In this document: piece after piece, positions 43,888 to 52,867 of the stretch | Position numbering within the stretch: the first letter of the stretch is position 1 | Layout of the letters: every line of letters begins with the position of its first letter | Assembly: GCA_003508005.1 (NCBI GenBank) | Contig: DNUE01000033.1 | Location: forward strand, 38,733-102,732 | Length of the DNA: 64,000 nt | Origin: Desulfobulbaceae bacterium | Lineage (GTDB): Bacteria; Desulfobacterota; Desulfobulbia; Desulfobulbales; Desulfobulbaceae | Direction of reading: 5' to 3' | Translations under genes and position numbers: made by a program | The notes under the pieces: model-generated | Database searches by the model: none | Seen by the model: only the letters and a program-made list of their open reading frames with translations | Told to the model about the DNA's origin: nothing

Positions 43888-45495
43888 ATGTTCGATAGCG
43901 ATGTGCTGGTCATTGGCAGTGGGGTTGCCGGGTTGTCATTTGCTTTGAAGGTCTCTTCTTTTGCCAGAGTGACGCTGGTGACCAAGAAGGCGAGGGTGGA
44001 CACCGCGACAAATCTTGCCCAGGGGGGCATAGCCGCCGTTCTTTCCAGCGAGGATAGTCTAGACGCCCATGTCAGCGATACCTTGCGCTCCGGAGACGGT
44101 CTCTGCAACGAGGAGATCGTGCGGCTGGTGGTTCGGGAAGGACCGGAACGAGTCCGGGAGTTGATGGAATTCGGGGTCAGGTTCCAGAAGGGAAAAGGCG
44201 GCGTCGGCCTTGACCTTGGGATGGAAGGGGGCCATTCCTGTCGCAGGGTCGCCCATTCCGAGGATCTGACCGGTCGGGAGATCGAGCGGGCCCTGTTGGA
44301 CCAGGTGGAACGGCACGAGGCCATCGAGGTGCTGGAGAATCATCTGGTCATCGACCTCCTCCTGGAATCCAAGGCGGATGGTCGGGAACGCAGCGGCAAG
44401 GACCGCTGTCTTGGCGCATATGTGCTGAATACGAGCAGCGGCGAGGTGGAAACGAGAACCGCCAGAATGACGGTGCTGTGCACCGGCGGCTGCGGCAAGG
44501 TCTATCTCTACACCACCAATCCCGATATTGCCACCGGCGACGGCGTGGCCATGGCCTATCGGGCCGGGGCGAAGGTGGCGAACCTGGAATTTGTCCAGTT
44601 TCACCCTACCTGCTTCTACAATCCCCTGGCGAAGAATTTTCTTATCTCCGAAGCGGTCAGGGGCGAGGGAGGAGTGCTCATTGACGGCAGCGGCCATGCC
44701 TTCATGCGCCAGTATGATGAGCGGGGCGACCTGGCGACCAGGGACACGGTAGCCCGGGGGATTGATGCGCAGATGAAAGAGAGCGGTGCGGACTGCGTCT
44801 ATCTGGATATTTCGCACCGGCCGGCGGAATTCATCCGGAACCGTTTTCCCAACATCTATTCCACCTGCAAAAAGTATGGGGTGGATATCACCAGGGAGCC
44901 GATCCCGGTGGTACCCGCCGCCCATTACATGTGCGGTGGCGTGCAGGTGGACGCGTGGGGGCAGAGTTCCATCACCAACCTGCTGGCCCTGGGCGAGACC
45001 GCATGCACCGGGCTGCACGGAGCCAACCGTCTGGCCAGCAATTCCCTGCTGGAGGCAGTAGTCTTTGCCCACCGGGCTGCCCACTGGTGCCGGAAAAACT
45101 GGGGGGGCATGCAGACGTTGGCGCAGCGCCATGTCGAGGATTGGCGGGTGGGCAAGGCTAGGTCCATTGAGGAAAATGTCCTGATCAGCCACAACTGGGA
45201 CCAGATTCGCCGGCTAATGTGGAACTATGTCGGGATCGTCCGCCGGGAAAAACGCCTCCAACTGGTGCAGCGGCGGCTGGTGCCGATTCTTGAGGAGATC
45301 AGCGAACACTTTTATGACTACCTGCTCACCCCGGACCTGGTGGAACTGCGCAATATCGCGGTGGTAGCGGAACTGATCATCCGCAGCGCCGCCGCCCGGA
45401 AAGAGTCCCGTGGTCTGCACTATATGGTGGATTATCCCGGGCACGACGATGCCCGCTTCAAGAGGGATACGGTTCTGGCGAGGTTTGAGGCTTAG
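43888..45495 (+). CDS. nadB: L-aspartate oxidase
   Basis: The first enzyme of NAD synthesis from aspartate, 535 residues. The FAD motif DVLVIGSGVAGLSFALKV begins directly at ATG 43888. NLAQGGIAAV, FVQFHPTCFY, RGEGG and GLHGANRLASNSLLEAVVFA are typical. In anaerobes fumarate serves as acceptor. It is divergent from parA across the parS site; nadA and nadC are not here. Confidence 0.96.
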   Translation: MFDSDVLVIGSGVAGLSFALKVSSFARVTLVTKKARVDTATNLAQGGIAAVLSSEDSLDAHVSDTLRSGDGLCNEEIVRLVVREGPERVRELMEFGVRFQKGKGGVGLDLGMEGGHSCRRVAHSEDLTGREIERALLDQVERHEAIEVLENHLVIDLLLESKADGRERSGKDRCLGAYVLNTSSGEVETRTARMTVLCTGGCGKVYLYTTNPDIATGDGVAMAYRAGAKVANLEFVQFHPTCFYNPLAKNFLISEAVRGEGGVLIDGSGHAFMRQYDERGDLATRDTVARGIDAQMKESGADCVYLDISHRPAEFIRNRFPNIYSTCKKYGVDITREPIPVVPAAHYMCGGVQVDAWGQSSITNLLALGETACTGLHGANRLASNSLLEAVVFAHRAAHWCRKNWGGMQTLAQRHVEDWRVGKARSIEENVLISHNWDQIRRLMWNYVGIVRREKRLQLVQRRLVPILEEISEHFYDYLLTPDLVELRNIAVVAELIIRSAAARKESRGLHYMVDYPGHDDARFKRDTVLARFEA

Positions 45496-45534
45496 GCGGG
45501 AAAGGGGCAGCGGTCTCTGAGGACCTCCGCCTTT

Positions 45535-45621
45535 TTCGACCCCGATTTCGATACCGACCCCGATGCCGATGAGTACACGTTTACGCCTGTCCCCGCGGAG
45601 GGTATAGAAATCGGGGTCGAA
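45535..45621. repeat. Long inverted repeat between nadB and a convergent gene
   Basis: Arms at 45535-45555 and 45601-45621 pair over 21 bp with one mismatch; the shared core is TCGACCCCGATTTC. The pair can be extended by one base. The inner 45 bp have further GACCCCGATGCCGATG-type sequence. No U-tract follows, so it is a palindromic repeat more than a standard terminator. Confidence 0.7.
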
Positions 45622-45703
45622 AGGGATATTCTCGCCCTGATGGGTTTCACCGGGCGCTTGCTTTCGGCTCGACCCGCCTTATCCACTGTTTAGGAGCAGA
45701 CCT

Positions 45704-46621
45704 CTACTTGCCAAACAGTCCCTTCAGTGCGTCCTGCACCTCCGGCGGCATGCCCTGGCTTGGCGGCGGCGAAGCTTTTTCCCGTCCGGCCTGCCCGGGA
45801 AGAGAATCTGGAACCGCGTTGTCCCTTCCTTCGGGTGCGGGATCTGCCCCCGGCATCCCAAACGCACCGCTTTGCCACTTTGCCTTCATTTTCTCCGCCC
45901 CGTCCGGTTCCTTCAGGGTGCTGACCATGTCCCGGGCCATCTGCTGGGACAGCGCATCCGCCTCTGCATCCTGGACCGGGGTGATGTCAGCGGGCAGGGC
46001 AAAGGCCGCATCGGGCGGGGCAGAGGTGTCAATGGCGGTGGCCGTGACGGTGGACTGCATCCCCAGGAGATTCATCTCGGTCAGCAGGGGCACGTCGGTC
46101 TGATGGATGACATTGACGGTCATGCCCATGACCGTGGTACGGTCGCAGTCGTATCCGAGGATTTGAGTTGCCTTGAGCACGGTTTCTCCCTGGAACTGAT
46201 TGGCCATGGACAAGCCCAGTTCCTTGGCGTTCTTCTTCACGTTTTGTTGCTCGGCGGCGGAGAGCTTGCGATATTCCTCGTTGAAGATTTTTGCGGGATT
46301 GGTGGACTTTGTCCCGGTTTTGGCGACCAGGTCAAAGATGTAGAGCCAGTCCGGGTCGGTTATCTCCAGAGATGATGTCTTGTTGCTGATACCGAACATG
46401 CTGGTAATGCCCTCGTGCTTCTTGGCCCGCTGTTTGCCGTAATCCCTGATATACAGGGTTTCCGTCCCGTTTTCCGAGCCGGCAATCGTATAGGAAATAG
46501 TAGCGTGCTGGAAGGGCAGCTTCATTTCCCAGGGGCTGTCATCGGCCATGGCCGGAGCAGCGGCAAAAAGGGACAGGAGAAGGAGAAGCGGGACAAAACG
46601 ACGCGGGTTAAGCAGATGCAT
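45704..46621 (-). CDS. Exported protein of unknown function
   Basis: A 305-residue protein. ATG 46621 has GGAGG upstream and begins a signal peptide (MHLLNPRRFVPLLLLLSLF, cleavage near AMA-D). The mature part has a beta-rich domain (about 25-210) resembling lipoprotein-carrier-like or DUF4412-type folds, and a low-complexity Pro/Gly/Ala tail (about 255-300). I do not recognise the family with confidence. Confidence 0.65.
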   Translation of the reverse strand: MHLLNPRRFVPLLLLLSLFAAAPAMADDSPWEMKLPFQHATISYTIAGSENGTETLYIRDYGKQRAKKHEGITSMFGISNKTSSLEITDPDWLYIFDLVAKTGTKSTNPAKIFNEEYRKLSAAEQQNVKKNAKELGLSMANQFQGETVLKATQILGYDCDRTTVMGMTVNVIHQTDVPLLTEMNLLGMQSTVTATAIDTSAPPDAAFALPADITPVQDAEADALSQQMARDMVSTLKEPDGAEKMKAKWQSGAFGMPGADPAPEGRDNAVPDSLPGQAGREKASPPPSQGMPPEVQDALKGLFGK

Positions 46622-46688
46622 AGTCAGATCCTCCGATCGGAATATAGATAAAACTGTGCCATTGCTGGCCCAGCCGGTAAATAACGCA

Positions 46689-49616
46689 TCACAGATCGAC
46701 AAGTTCGCTGAACAGTTCCCTGGCGCCACGGATCTTGTCGCCATTGCCGATGGTGGCTCGGAAACCGCTCTTGCTCAGATTTTCGAAACAGGATGCAAAG
46801 CTGCGCAGGTCTGCCACGGTGGCGGCCAGGGCCTGCTCGACCCGCTGCTGTTTGAAATCAACGGTGACCCCGGACAGAAAATCGTTGCGCGCAGTTGCCC
46901 CCTTGGCCGCCGGCGCTTGGAGGGGGTCCAGGCTGCCGTAGGTGCCGAGAATAAGCTGCTCCATAACCTGGGGCGAGAGGTCCAGGTCCCGGATATGTCG
47001 CCCCAGGTCATCGTAGGCAGCATAGGTTCGGCTGATGTGCGGGTCGCGGTAGCTGACCAGGCCGAAATTGCCGGTGAGGTGGTTGAACTGGACAAAGCAG
47101 CCGTAGGCCCCGCCCATCTGGCGCACCGTATTCCAGAGATAGTCGCGGGAAATCCAGGTCTTGAGCACCTCGAATTGGCCGTTATATTGCCCGGGATCGG
47201 CAAATATCCGGCAGCCCTGGACATTGTAGACCACCTCGGCGGAGGTGCACAGGCCCTGGTTCGGGGCAAAGGGAGTGAATTCCGGCGCCACCGGGCTGAC
47301 CTCGCCGGCGGCCAGGCAGGCCACCACTGTTTCGGCCTGCTGCTGAAAAGCGCTTATGTCCGAAGCGCCGCCGGTAATCGACAGCAGCAAGGCCTTCCTC
47401 CGGAAGAGGAGGTCGCGCAGTTCCTCCAGGGCGCGGAGGAAATCGTCCTCCCGCCGGTCATAATCCCTGGCGAGCTCCTTAAGGTGCAGATAGGAAGTGG
47501 CGCCGTTGACGTACTCGTTGTACTGACCGGCCTGGCTCAGGTGGGCGAAAACCCTGGAGGCAGCGAGACTGTAGCCTTCGCTCTGGACCGAGTGCTCGGC
47601 CCAGGCGAATTCGCGCAGCACGATCTCCCTGATCCGCTGGCGATTTGCAAAGGAGACGCCGCAGAAGATCTCCCCGGCAAGGGAAAGCGCCCGGTCCAGG
47701 AAGGTGCTGAGCGCCTTGAGATGAAACCAGGCCATGGGGCGGCAGCCCTCACTGGTGTCGCCGAGCCGGGTATAGGTGTTGAAGGAATTGCTGAAACCGC
47801 CGGTATACATCCCCAGCTCACGGGCAAACTGCATGTAGTCCTTGCTGTCGGTACCGATCTCGGTGACGATGGTGCCGAAGAGATCGAGCAAGGGCAGGAG
47901 ACGGGGAGGCAGCATCGCGCAGTCAAGGCCGAAATCCATATAAACGATGCCATTGGTCGGCAGCTCGTTGACCAGGAGCTGCCGACCGGCAAGTTCGGCA
48001 ACCTGCACCTGATGATAGGCGGGCCGGGGATCAAGGTCCTTGATCCGCAGCCTGGGAAGCAGATTCAAGGTTTCGGCATCATTGGGCATCTGCTGGAGCT
48101 GTACCAGTTCCCTCGTTCTGCGGACAATCTTTTCCCGCTCATCAGCGTTCAGGCTGTTTTCATAGTCGGCCAGGCGCTGCTGTTCCTCCTGGTTCATCAG
48201 GGCATTCTTATCCTGATCAGGGCGGAGGATGATCTCCACGGTGGAAGGGTTGTCCAGCAGGTGCGCGCTGATGAGCTGTTCAAAATACCGCTCGCTCAGG
48301 GCTTTGGTCCGGATCGTGCGGAAGAGTTCGTCATTGCACATGGCGGCAAAGGGGTCCGCGCCGTGCATGACGGCCGGCAAGGCCTTGCTGATCAGGTCCA
48401 GGCCGCGCTGGGCCTTGGTCATATCTTCCCGGACCGAGAATTCATACTTGTTCAGCTCGGAAAGGACCAGATCACGGTCGAGTCCGTCGGTGACCATCTG
48501 CCCTAGGGTCCGGCGGTATACCTCCCTGAAACCGTCCAGGTGGGAGGCTTCGCTGCCGATCAGGTAGGTCATCATAATTGTGGTGAAGGAGGAATTGGCG
48601 AGAAAGAGACCGCCGAAGTCCTTGCACAGGCCGGCCTCGAGAATGGCCTTTTTCAGCGGCGAGGCATCGGAGTTGTAGAGGATCTGGGCAATGATCTGAA
48701 AGGCGGTGTTCAGCTCCAGCTCCAGCACCGTGCCGATCGTCGACCCCACGGAGAGAAAGGTCTTGCCTGACAGGTCCGCGCCCTTCTGCACCCCGTAGGT
48801 GTCTTCGATGAGCACCGGCTGCCGGATGATCTCGCCAAGATTGATTTGGTCCCTGGCGGCCGGCGCATCGTAGCCGGCCAGGAAGCGGTCCTGGACAAAA
48901 GCCAGTTCCGCGGCCAGGTCCGCATCGCCGTAGAAGAAGAGCATACCATTGCTGGGATGATAAAAGCGGCGGTGGAAATCCACAAACCGGGCAAAGGTCA
49001 GGTCGGGAATATTCCTGGGATCGCCGCCGGACTCGTGGGCATAGGTGGAGCCGGGCATCAGGCCGCCGAAGGTGTGGTGAAAGAGGGCGCGGATGGGGTC
49101 GGAAAAGGCGCCCTTCATTTCATTGAAGACCACCCCCTGGAACTCCAGCGGCTGGTCAGGCCCTTCCTTGTGGTAATGCCAGCCTTCCTGCTCGAAGGTG
49201 GTGGGCAGGAGGAGGGGATGAAAGACCACGTCGCAGTAGACATCCATGATATTGAAATATTCCTGGAGATTGCGGGTAGCAAAGGGATAGAAGGTGGTGT
49301 CCCCGCCGGTCATCGCATTGAGGAAGGTCATCAGCCCTCCCTTGTGGATCTCGCCGAACACGTCCTTGACCGGATATTTCTCCGAGCCCATGAGCACGCT
49401 GTGTTCGAGGATATGGGCGACTCCGGTGGAGTCTTCGGGCAGGGTCTGAAAGGCCGCGCAGAAGGTCTTGTTGGGGTCAATGTTTTTGATGGCCAGCGCA
49501 GGGGTGCCGAGCCGGGCATGGGTAAAGAGCAGGACCGTCGAGTCAAGTTCCGCGATGGTTTCCACGCGGTTCAGGACAAAACCGCTGTAGGTGGCGCCAA
49601 GTTCAAAGTCTGTCAT
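46689..49616 (-). CDS. Presequence-protease-like M16C metallopeptidase
   Basis: A 975-residue zinc protease of the PreP/Cym1 type. The inverted zinc motif HxxEH is in GVAHILEHSVLMGS near residue 80. GGDTTFYPFATRN and FNEMKGAFSDP are also typical. Length and four-domain layout match PreP, which degrades short peptides inside a closed chamber. No signal peptide is seen, so it is probably cytosolic. Confidence 0.92.
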   Translation of the reverse strand: MTDFELGATYSGFVLNRVETIAELDSTVLLFTHARLGTPALAIKNIDPNKTFCAAFQTLPEDSTGVAHILEHSVLMGSEKYPVKDVFGEIHKGGLMTFLNAMTGGDTTFYPFATRNLQEYFNIMDVYCDVVFHPLLLPTTFEQEGWHYHKEGPDQPLEFQGVVFNEMKGAFSDPIRALFHHTFGGLMPGSTYAHESGGDPRNIPDLTFARFVDFHRRFYHPSNGMLFFYGDADLAAELAFVQDRFLAGYDAPAARDQINLGEIIRQPVLIEDTYGVQKGADLSGKTFLSVGSTIGTVLELELNTAFQIIAQILYNSDASPLKKAILEAGLCKDFGGLFLANSSFTTIMMTYLIGSEASHLDGFREVYRRTLGQMVTDGLDRDLVLSELNKYEFSVREDMTKAQRGLDLISKALPAVMHGADPFAAMCNDELFRTIRTKALSERYFEQLISAHLLDNPSTVEIILRPDQDKNALMNQEEQQRLADYENSLNADEREKIVRRTRELVQLQQMPNDAETLNLLPRLRIKDLDPRPAYHQVQVAELAGRQLLVNELPTNGIVYMDFGLDCAMLPPRLLPLLDLFGTIVTEIGTDSKDYMQFARELGMYTGGFSNSFNTYTRLGDTSEGCRPMAWFHLKALSTFLDRALSLAGEIFCGVSFANRQRIREIVLREFAWAEHSVQSEGYSLAASRVFAHLSQAGQYNEYVNGATSYLHLKELARDYDRREDDFLRALEELRDLLFRRKALLLSITGGASDISAFQQQAETVVACLAAGEVSPVAPEFTPFAPNQGLCTSAEVVYNVQGCRIFADPGQYNGQFEVLKTWISRDYLWNTVRQMGGAYGCFVQFNHLTGNFGLVSYRDPHISRTYAAYDDLGRHIRDLDLSPQVMEQLILGTYGSLDPLQAPAAKGATARNDFLSGVTVDFKQQRVEQALAATVADLRSFASCFENLSKSGFRATIGNGDKIRGARELFSELVDL

Positions 49617-49684
49617 GGTTTGTCGTCCGAAGTGTCAAAAGTAAGGAACTTATCAACAAATAATAGCTTATTGACGGGCAATTG

Positions 49685-50134
49685 CTAAAAACTTTTTTGC
49701 GAATCGAGGAGAACGGTGACCGGGCCGTCATTGACCAGTTGCACCGCCATCATCGCCTGAAACTCGCCGGTGGCCGTGCGGATGCCATGGCCGCCGACGG
49801 CGGCTACCAATTGCAGATAGAGATCCCTGGCCATCTCCGGCTTGGCTGCCGTAGACCAGGAGGGCCGACGGCCCTTGCGGCAGTCGCCGAGCAGGGTGAA
49901 CTGCGAGACGATCAGCATCTCGCCGCCCGTGTCCATGATGGAGCGGTTCATCAGCCCCTGGCTGTCTTCAAAAATCCGCAGGTTCACCAGCTTGTCCGCG
50001 AGCCAGCTGACATCGGCGGCGGTGTCGGCGCGGTGCGCCCCGACCAGGACCAGCAGGCCGGCCCGGATGGCGCCGGTCACCCGCTCGCCGACCCTGACCT
50101 CGGCCATGGTTACCCGTTGCACTACCGCCCGCAT
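49685..50134 (-). CDS. dtd: D-aminoacyl-tRNA deacylase
   Basis: A 149-residue DTD1-type enzyme that removes D-amino acids from tRNA. ATG 50134 gives MRAVVQRVTMAEVRVG. The active-site motif SQFTLLGDCRKGRRPSW is intact, with the second motif VQLVNDGPVTVLLDS. The family's GP motif near this end is recognisable as NDGPVT. Confidence 0.95.
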   Translation of the reverse strand: MRAVVQRVTMAEVRVGERVTGAIRAGLLVLVGAHRADTAADVSWLADKLVNLRIFEDSQGLMNRSIMDTGGEMLIVSQFTLLGDCRKGRRPSWSTAAKPEMARDLYLQLVAAVGGHGIRTATGEFQAMMAVQLVNDGPVTVLLDSQKSF

Positions 50135-50225
50135 GGCTGTGTCCTCCCCGCTGCTGACCGAAAGAAACAAACGGAGCTCAATAGGGCCGGAATGACAAAA
50201 AGTGGATGCAGGGCAGGCGCGGAGG

Positions 50226-50978
50226 TCATGGGCCAGGCTCAGGTTGCGCTTGCGTCATAGGCTGCAGGCCGCCGGTGAGGTACTGGACGATGGCCACGGC
50301 CGCCAGGGTGGCGGTTTCAGCGCGCAGGATGCGCCTGCCCAGGGACACGGGCTTAAAGCCGCGCGCCTTGGCCTCTTCGGCCTCCTGCCGGTGCAGGCCG
50401 CCCTCGGGCCCGAGAAGGAGACAGACCGGGCCGGGCGGCGAGAGGAACTCCGGGAGCAGGGGCTCGGTGGTCTCGCCTTCCCAGAAGAGTATCCGGGGGC
50501 CGCTTTCCGGCAACGGTACGCCGGCAAGGTCAATGAGCGGCGCAACCCCCATAGACTGCGCGCGGTGGCACTGCTTGCAGGCCTCAACCATGATCCGCTG
50601 CCAGCGCTCGGCCTGCCGGGCCTGGTTGCCCCGCCCTTCGCTGTATCTGGTCACCAGGGGCTGCAGGGTGTGGACCCCCAGCTCGGTAGCCTTCTGCACG
50701 ACCATGTCCATCTTTTTTCCCTTGAGCAGAGCCTGAAGCAGGATCAGCGGCCGGCCAGCATCTTCCGGCTCCTGCTGCTGCGAGAGCAGGCGCACCGTAA
50801 CTCTTTCCCTGCCAACGGTTTCCAGGCAGCCCTGGTAGACAAGTCCCTGACCGTCAACCAGCTCGATAACGGCACCTGGCTGGAGGCGGAGAACCAAGGA
50901 GACATGGTGCGCCTCCCCGGCGGAAAGGGTGGCCAGTTCGCCGGTAACGGTACTTGGATCAACGACAAAGCGGCGCAT
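50226..50978 (-). CDS. rsmE: 16S rRNA m3U1498 methyltransferase
   Basis: A 250-residue SPOUT-class methyltransferase. MRRFVVDPSTVTGE and SAGEAHHVSLVLRL form the PUA-like N-terminal domain. LLLGPEGGLHRQEAEEAKARG and LGRRILRAETATLAAVAI form the trefoil-knot SAM site. It is upstream of dtd on the same strand. Confidence 0.95.
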   Translation of the reverse strand: MRRFVVDPSTVTGELATLSAGEAHHVSLVLRLQPGAVIELVDGQGLVYQGCLETVGRERVTVRLLSQQQEPEDAGRPLILLQALLKGKKMDMVVQKATELGVHTLQPLVTRYSEGRGNQARQAERWQRIMVEACKQCHRAQSMGVAPLIDLAGVPLPESGPRILFWEGETTEPLLPEFLSPPGPVCLLLGPEGGLHRQEAEEAKARGFKPVSLGRRILRAETATLAAVAIVQYLTGGLQPMTQAQPEPGP

Positions 50979-51077
50979 GAACGGGACGCTCCTCTGACCG
51001 GATTAATCCGGACGGCCTCGCTCCGGTGCTCGCAGCGGTAAACATAAAATGATAAACAAACATGCCGGGATGATACG

Positions 51078-52655
51078 TCAGGAAGACAGGTTCTGCAACC
51101 GCTCAATAAAGCAATAGGGATCGCGCTCGGCAAAGACATCGAGGCCGAAGCCGTGGGCCACGGCCAGGCAACCGCCGCAAACCGGCCTGATCGGGCATTC
51201 CAGGCACGCGGCGCTTCCGGCGCGATAACGCCCGGCCTGCTCGCCCGCGTAGATATCTTCCAGGCTGCTGGTGAACAGGTTGCCGATCAGCGAGGGAAAC
51301 TTGCGGCAGGCATGGATCTCGCCGTCAGGCAGCAGCGCAAGAAAGTTGAAGGCCGCGCCGCAGCCGTAGCCGGCACAGCCGCCAAAAAAAGGTTGTTTGT
51401 CGCGCAGGCGCAGGATGTTGAACATGCTGTCCTTCAGACCCATGCAGGGATTGTTTTCCCTGGCGGCCAGGTATGCCTCCAGAAAGTCCGGAAAAATATC
51501 CGGTGGGGCCGATGCCAGCGCTGCACCTTCACCGACCATGGCCAGGCGATTGAAGGTGAACAGGTCGACCCGGTCCCGCAGCTCCTCGGCCAGGGGGAGA
51601 ACCTGCGCCAGATTGGCCCGGGTCAGGGTGAGCATGACCATGGAATAGACCTTCAGCTCCCGCAGCAGCTCAAGAAAAGCGAGCACCCGGTCAAAATGGC
51701 CATGGCCGCGGATGTAGTCGTTGTGCTCGCTGAGCCCCTCCAGGCTGACCTGATAAAATTCCGGACGCTGCACCTCGAGCATATCCTCGATCCGGCGGCG
51801 CGGCATGGGATTGCCGAGGATGGCGGTGAGAAAGCCCCGGCTGGCCGCCTCCCGGTACAGTTCGAGGAAATGGGGATGAAGCATGGGATTGCCCCCGGTA
51901 AAGGTCACTTGGGTAAAGACATGGCGGCCCCGCGAAAAATCGTAGAGTTCGTCAAGCACCCTGATACCCTGCGCCAGGTCGAATTCCTGGCGTCGACTCC
52001 GGTCGTAACAGTGGCGGCAGTGCAGGTCGCAGGTCTGGGTGATGTGCCACTGGAGGGTGAAGGTGGGAGCAGTGAAGAACCCGGGATTGTCCCCCTCTCC
52101 CCGGGGAAAGTCAGGGTCCCGGACAATCCTTGAGCAAGGCGCCAGCAGGAGCCCCTGCTGACAGGCGCGCTGCACAAGAGCGTCAACGGCGCCGACCGTG
52201 ACCCCGGCTTCCGCCGCTGCGATGCGGCTGTCGATCTGTTCCTCCGCCATCTTCAGGGCCAGGAGGTCGTGGCCGCTGGCGGAGGTCACCCGAACTCCGT
52301 CATGGCCGGGAGATTTCCAGATGAGGATATATTCCTCGCCGGGCTCCGGCAGGCGAGCGGGGTCTTGCAGCAGGAGGGGGAGGTTGCGCCACTGGACCTG
52401 GAGGAGTTCCAGGGCCGGGTTGACCGTCAGTTCGGTGATGGGTACCGTAGGTGGGCAGATGGGGGAGGTCATGACCCGGTGGCGGGCTGCCTCGAGCCGG
52501 GCCAGATCCTGCAGATAAGGCCGGGCGTGCAGAGTGTCGGGGCGCGTCTCCAGGAAGGCGGCCAGATCATTGCCAGGAACAGTTTCCGGCAGGGAGCCGA
52601 TGATGCGGCAGCAGGTCGGATAGATATCGGCCAGCAAGGGTACCGCTGATGTCAC
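51078..52655 (-). CDS. sbtM: Radical SAM peptide maturase, selenobiotic (SbtM) type
   Basis: A 525-residue radical SAM enzyme, GTG start at 52655 with GGGAGGGCGG upstream. Residues 1 to about 195 form an N-terminal region of unknown fold, perhaps for peptide binding. The radical SAM motif is TCDLHCRHCYDRS (Cys209, Cys213, Cys216). A C-terminal SPASM-like cysteine domain follows: FGGCAGYGCGAAFN, IHACRKFP, CLECPIRPVCGGC and DPYCF. This layout is common to peptide-modifying rSAM enzymes. It lies about 210 bp downstream of the selenopeptide gene on the same strand. From memory it fits the SbtM family (thio(seleno)oxazole maturase); I could not run the profile. The substrate is inferred to be SbtA. 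Confidence 0.8.
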   Translation of the reverse strand: MTSAVPLLADIYPTCCRIIGSLPETVPGNDLAAFLETRPDTLHARPYLQDLARLEAARHRVMTSPICPPTVPITELTVNPALELLQVQWRNLPLLLQDPARLPEPGEEYILIWKSPGHDGVRVTSASGHDLLALKMAEEQIDSRIAAAEAGVTVGAVDALVQRACQQGLLLAPCSRIVRDPDFPRGEGDNPGFFTAPTFTLQWHITQTCDLHCRHCYDRSRRQEFDLAQGIRVLDELYDFSRGRHVFTQVTFTGGNPMLHPHFLELYREAASRGFLTAILGNPMPRRRIEDMLEVQRPEFYQVSLEGLSEHNDYIRGHGHFDRVLAFLELLRELKVYSMVMLTLTRANLAQVLPLAEELRDRVDLFTFNRLAMVGEGAALASAPPDIFPDFLEAYLAARENNPCMGLKDSMFNILRLRDKQPFFGGCAGYGCGAAFNFLALLPDGEIHACRKFPSLIGNLFTSSLEDIYAGEQAGRYRAGSAACLECPIRPVCGGCLAVAHGFGLDVFAERDPYCFIERLQNLSS

Positions 52656-52804
52656 CGCCCGCCCTCCCGAAGGTGGTTGGTTGTCGCCCAGGAGAAGAAG
52701 GACTCGCTACAAGGGAAAATATTGACCATCCGCCTCTGTGTTCGCAAAATGTTCCAGAGGATTGTCGGCGTCAGGATCCCGGTTGAGCTGCTCCTGAGAA
52801 TAAA

Positions 52805-52836
52805 CAAAGCCGGCAACCTCAAGGTTGCCGGCTTTG
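52805..52836 (-). terminator. Terminator between sbtA and sbtM
   Basis: CAAAGCCGGCAACC (52805-52818) pairs with GGTTGCCGGCTTTG (52823-52836), a 14-bp stem with a 4-nt loop, followed on the minus strand by TTTATTCT. It may attenuate so that precursor transcript exceeds maturase transcript. Confidence 0.85.
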
Positions 52837-52851
52837 AATGTACCTGTTTGT

Positions 52852-52866
52852 CGTGCGGACCGCACG
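52852..52866 (-). promoter_or_regulatory. SECIS-like hairpin 3 of sbtA (beyond the stop codon)
   Basis: On the minus strand CGTGC (52866-52862), loop GGTCC (52861-52857), GCACG (52856-52852). The hairpin starts 17 nt after the third TGA and lies just downstream of the TAA stop. Its loop and spacing differ from those of the other two. Confidence 0.55.
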
Positions 52867-52867
52867 C

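Noticed and set aside
46548..48506. 652-codon plus-strand frame over the M16 protease
   Set aside because: It is opposite the HxxEH protease gene and has no ribosome site or domain.
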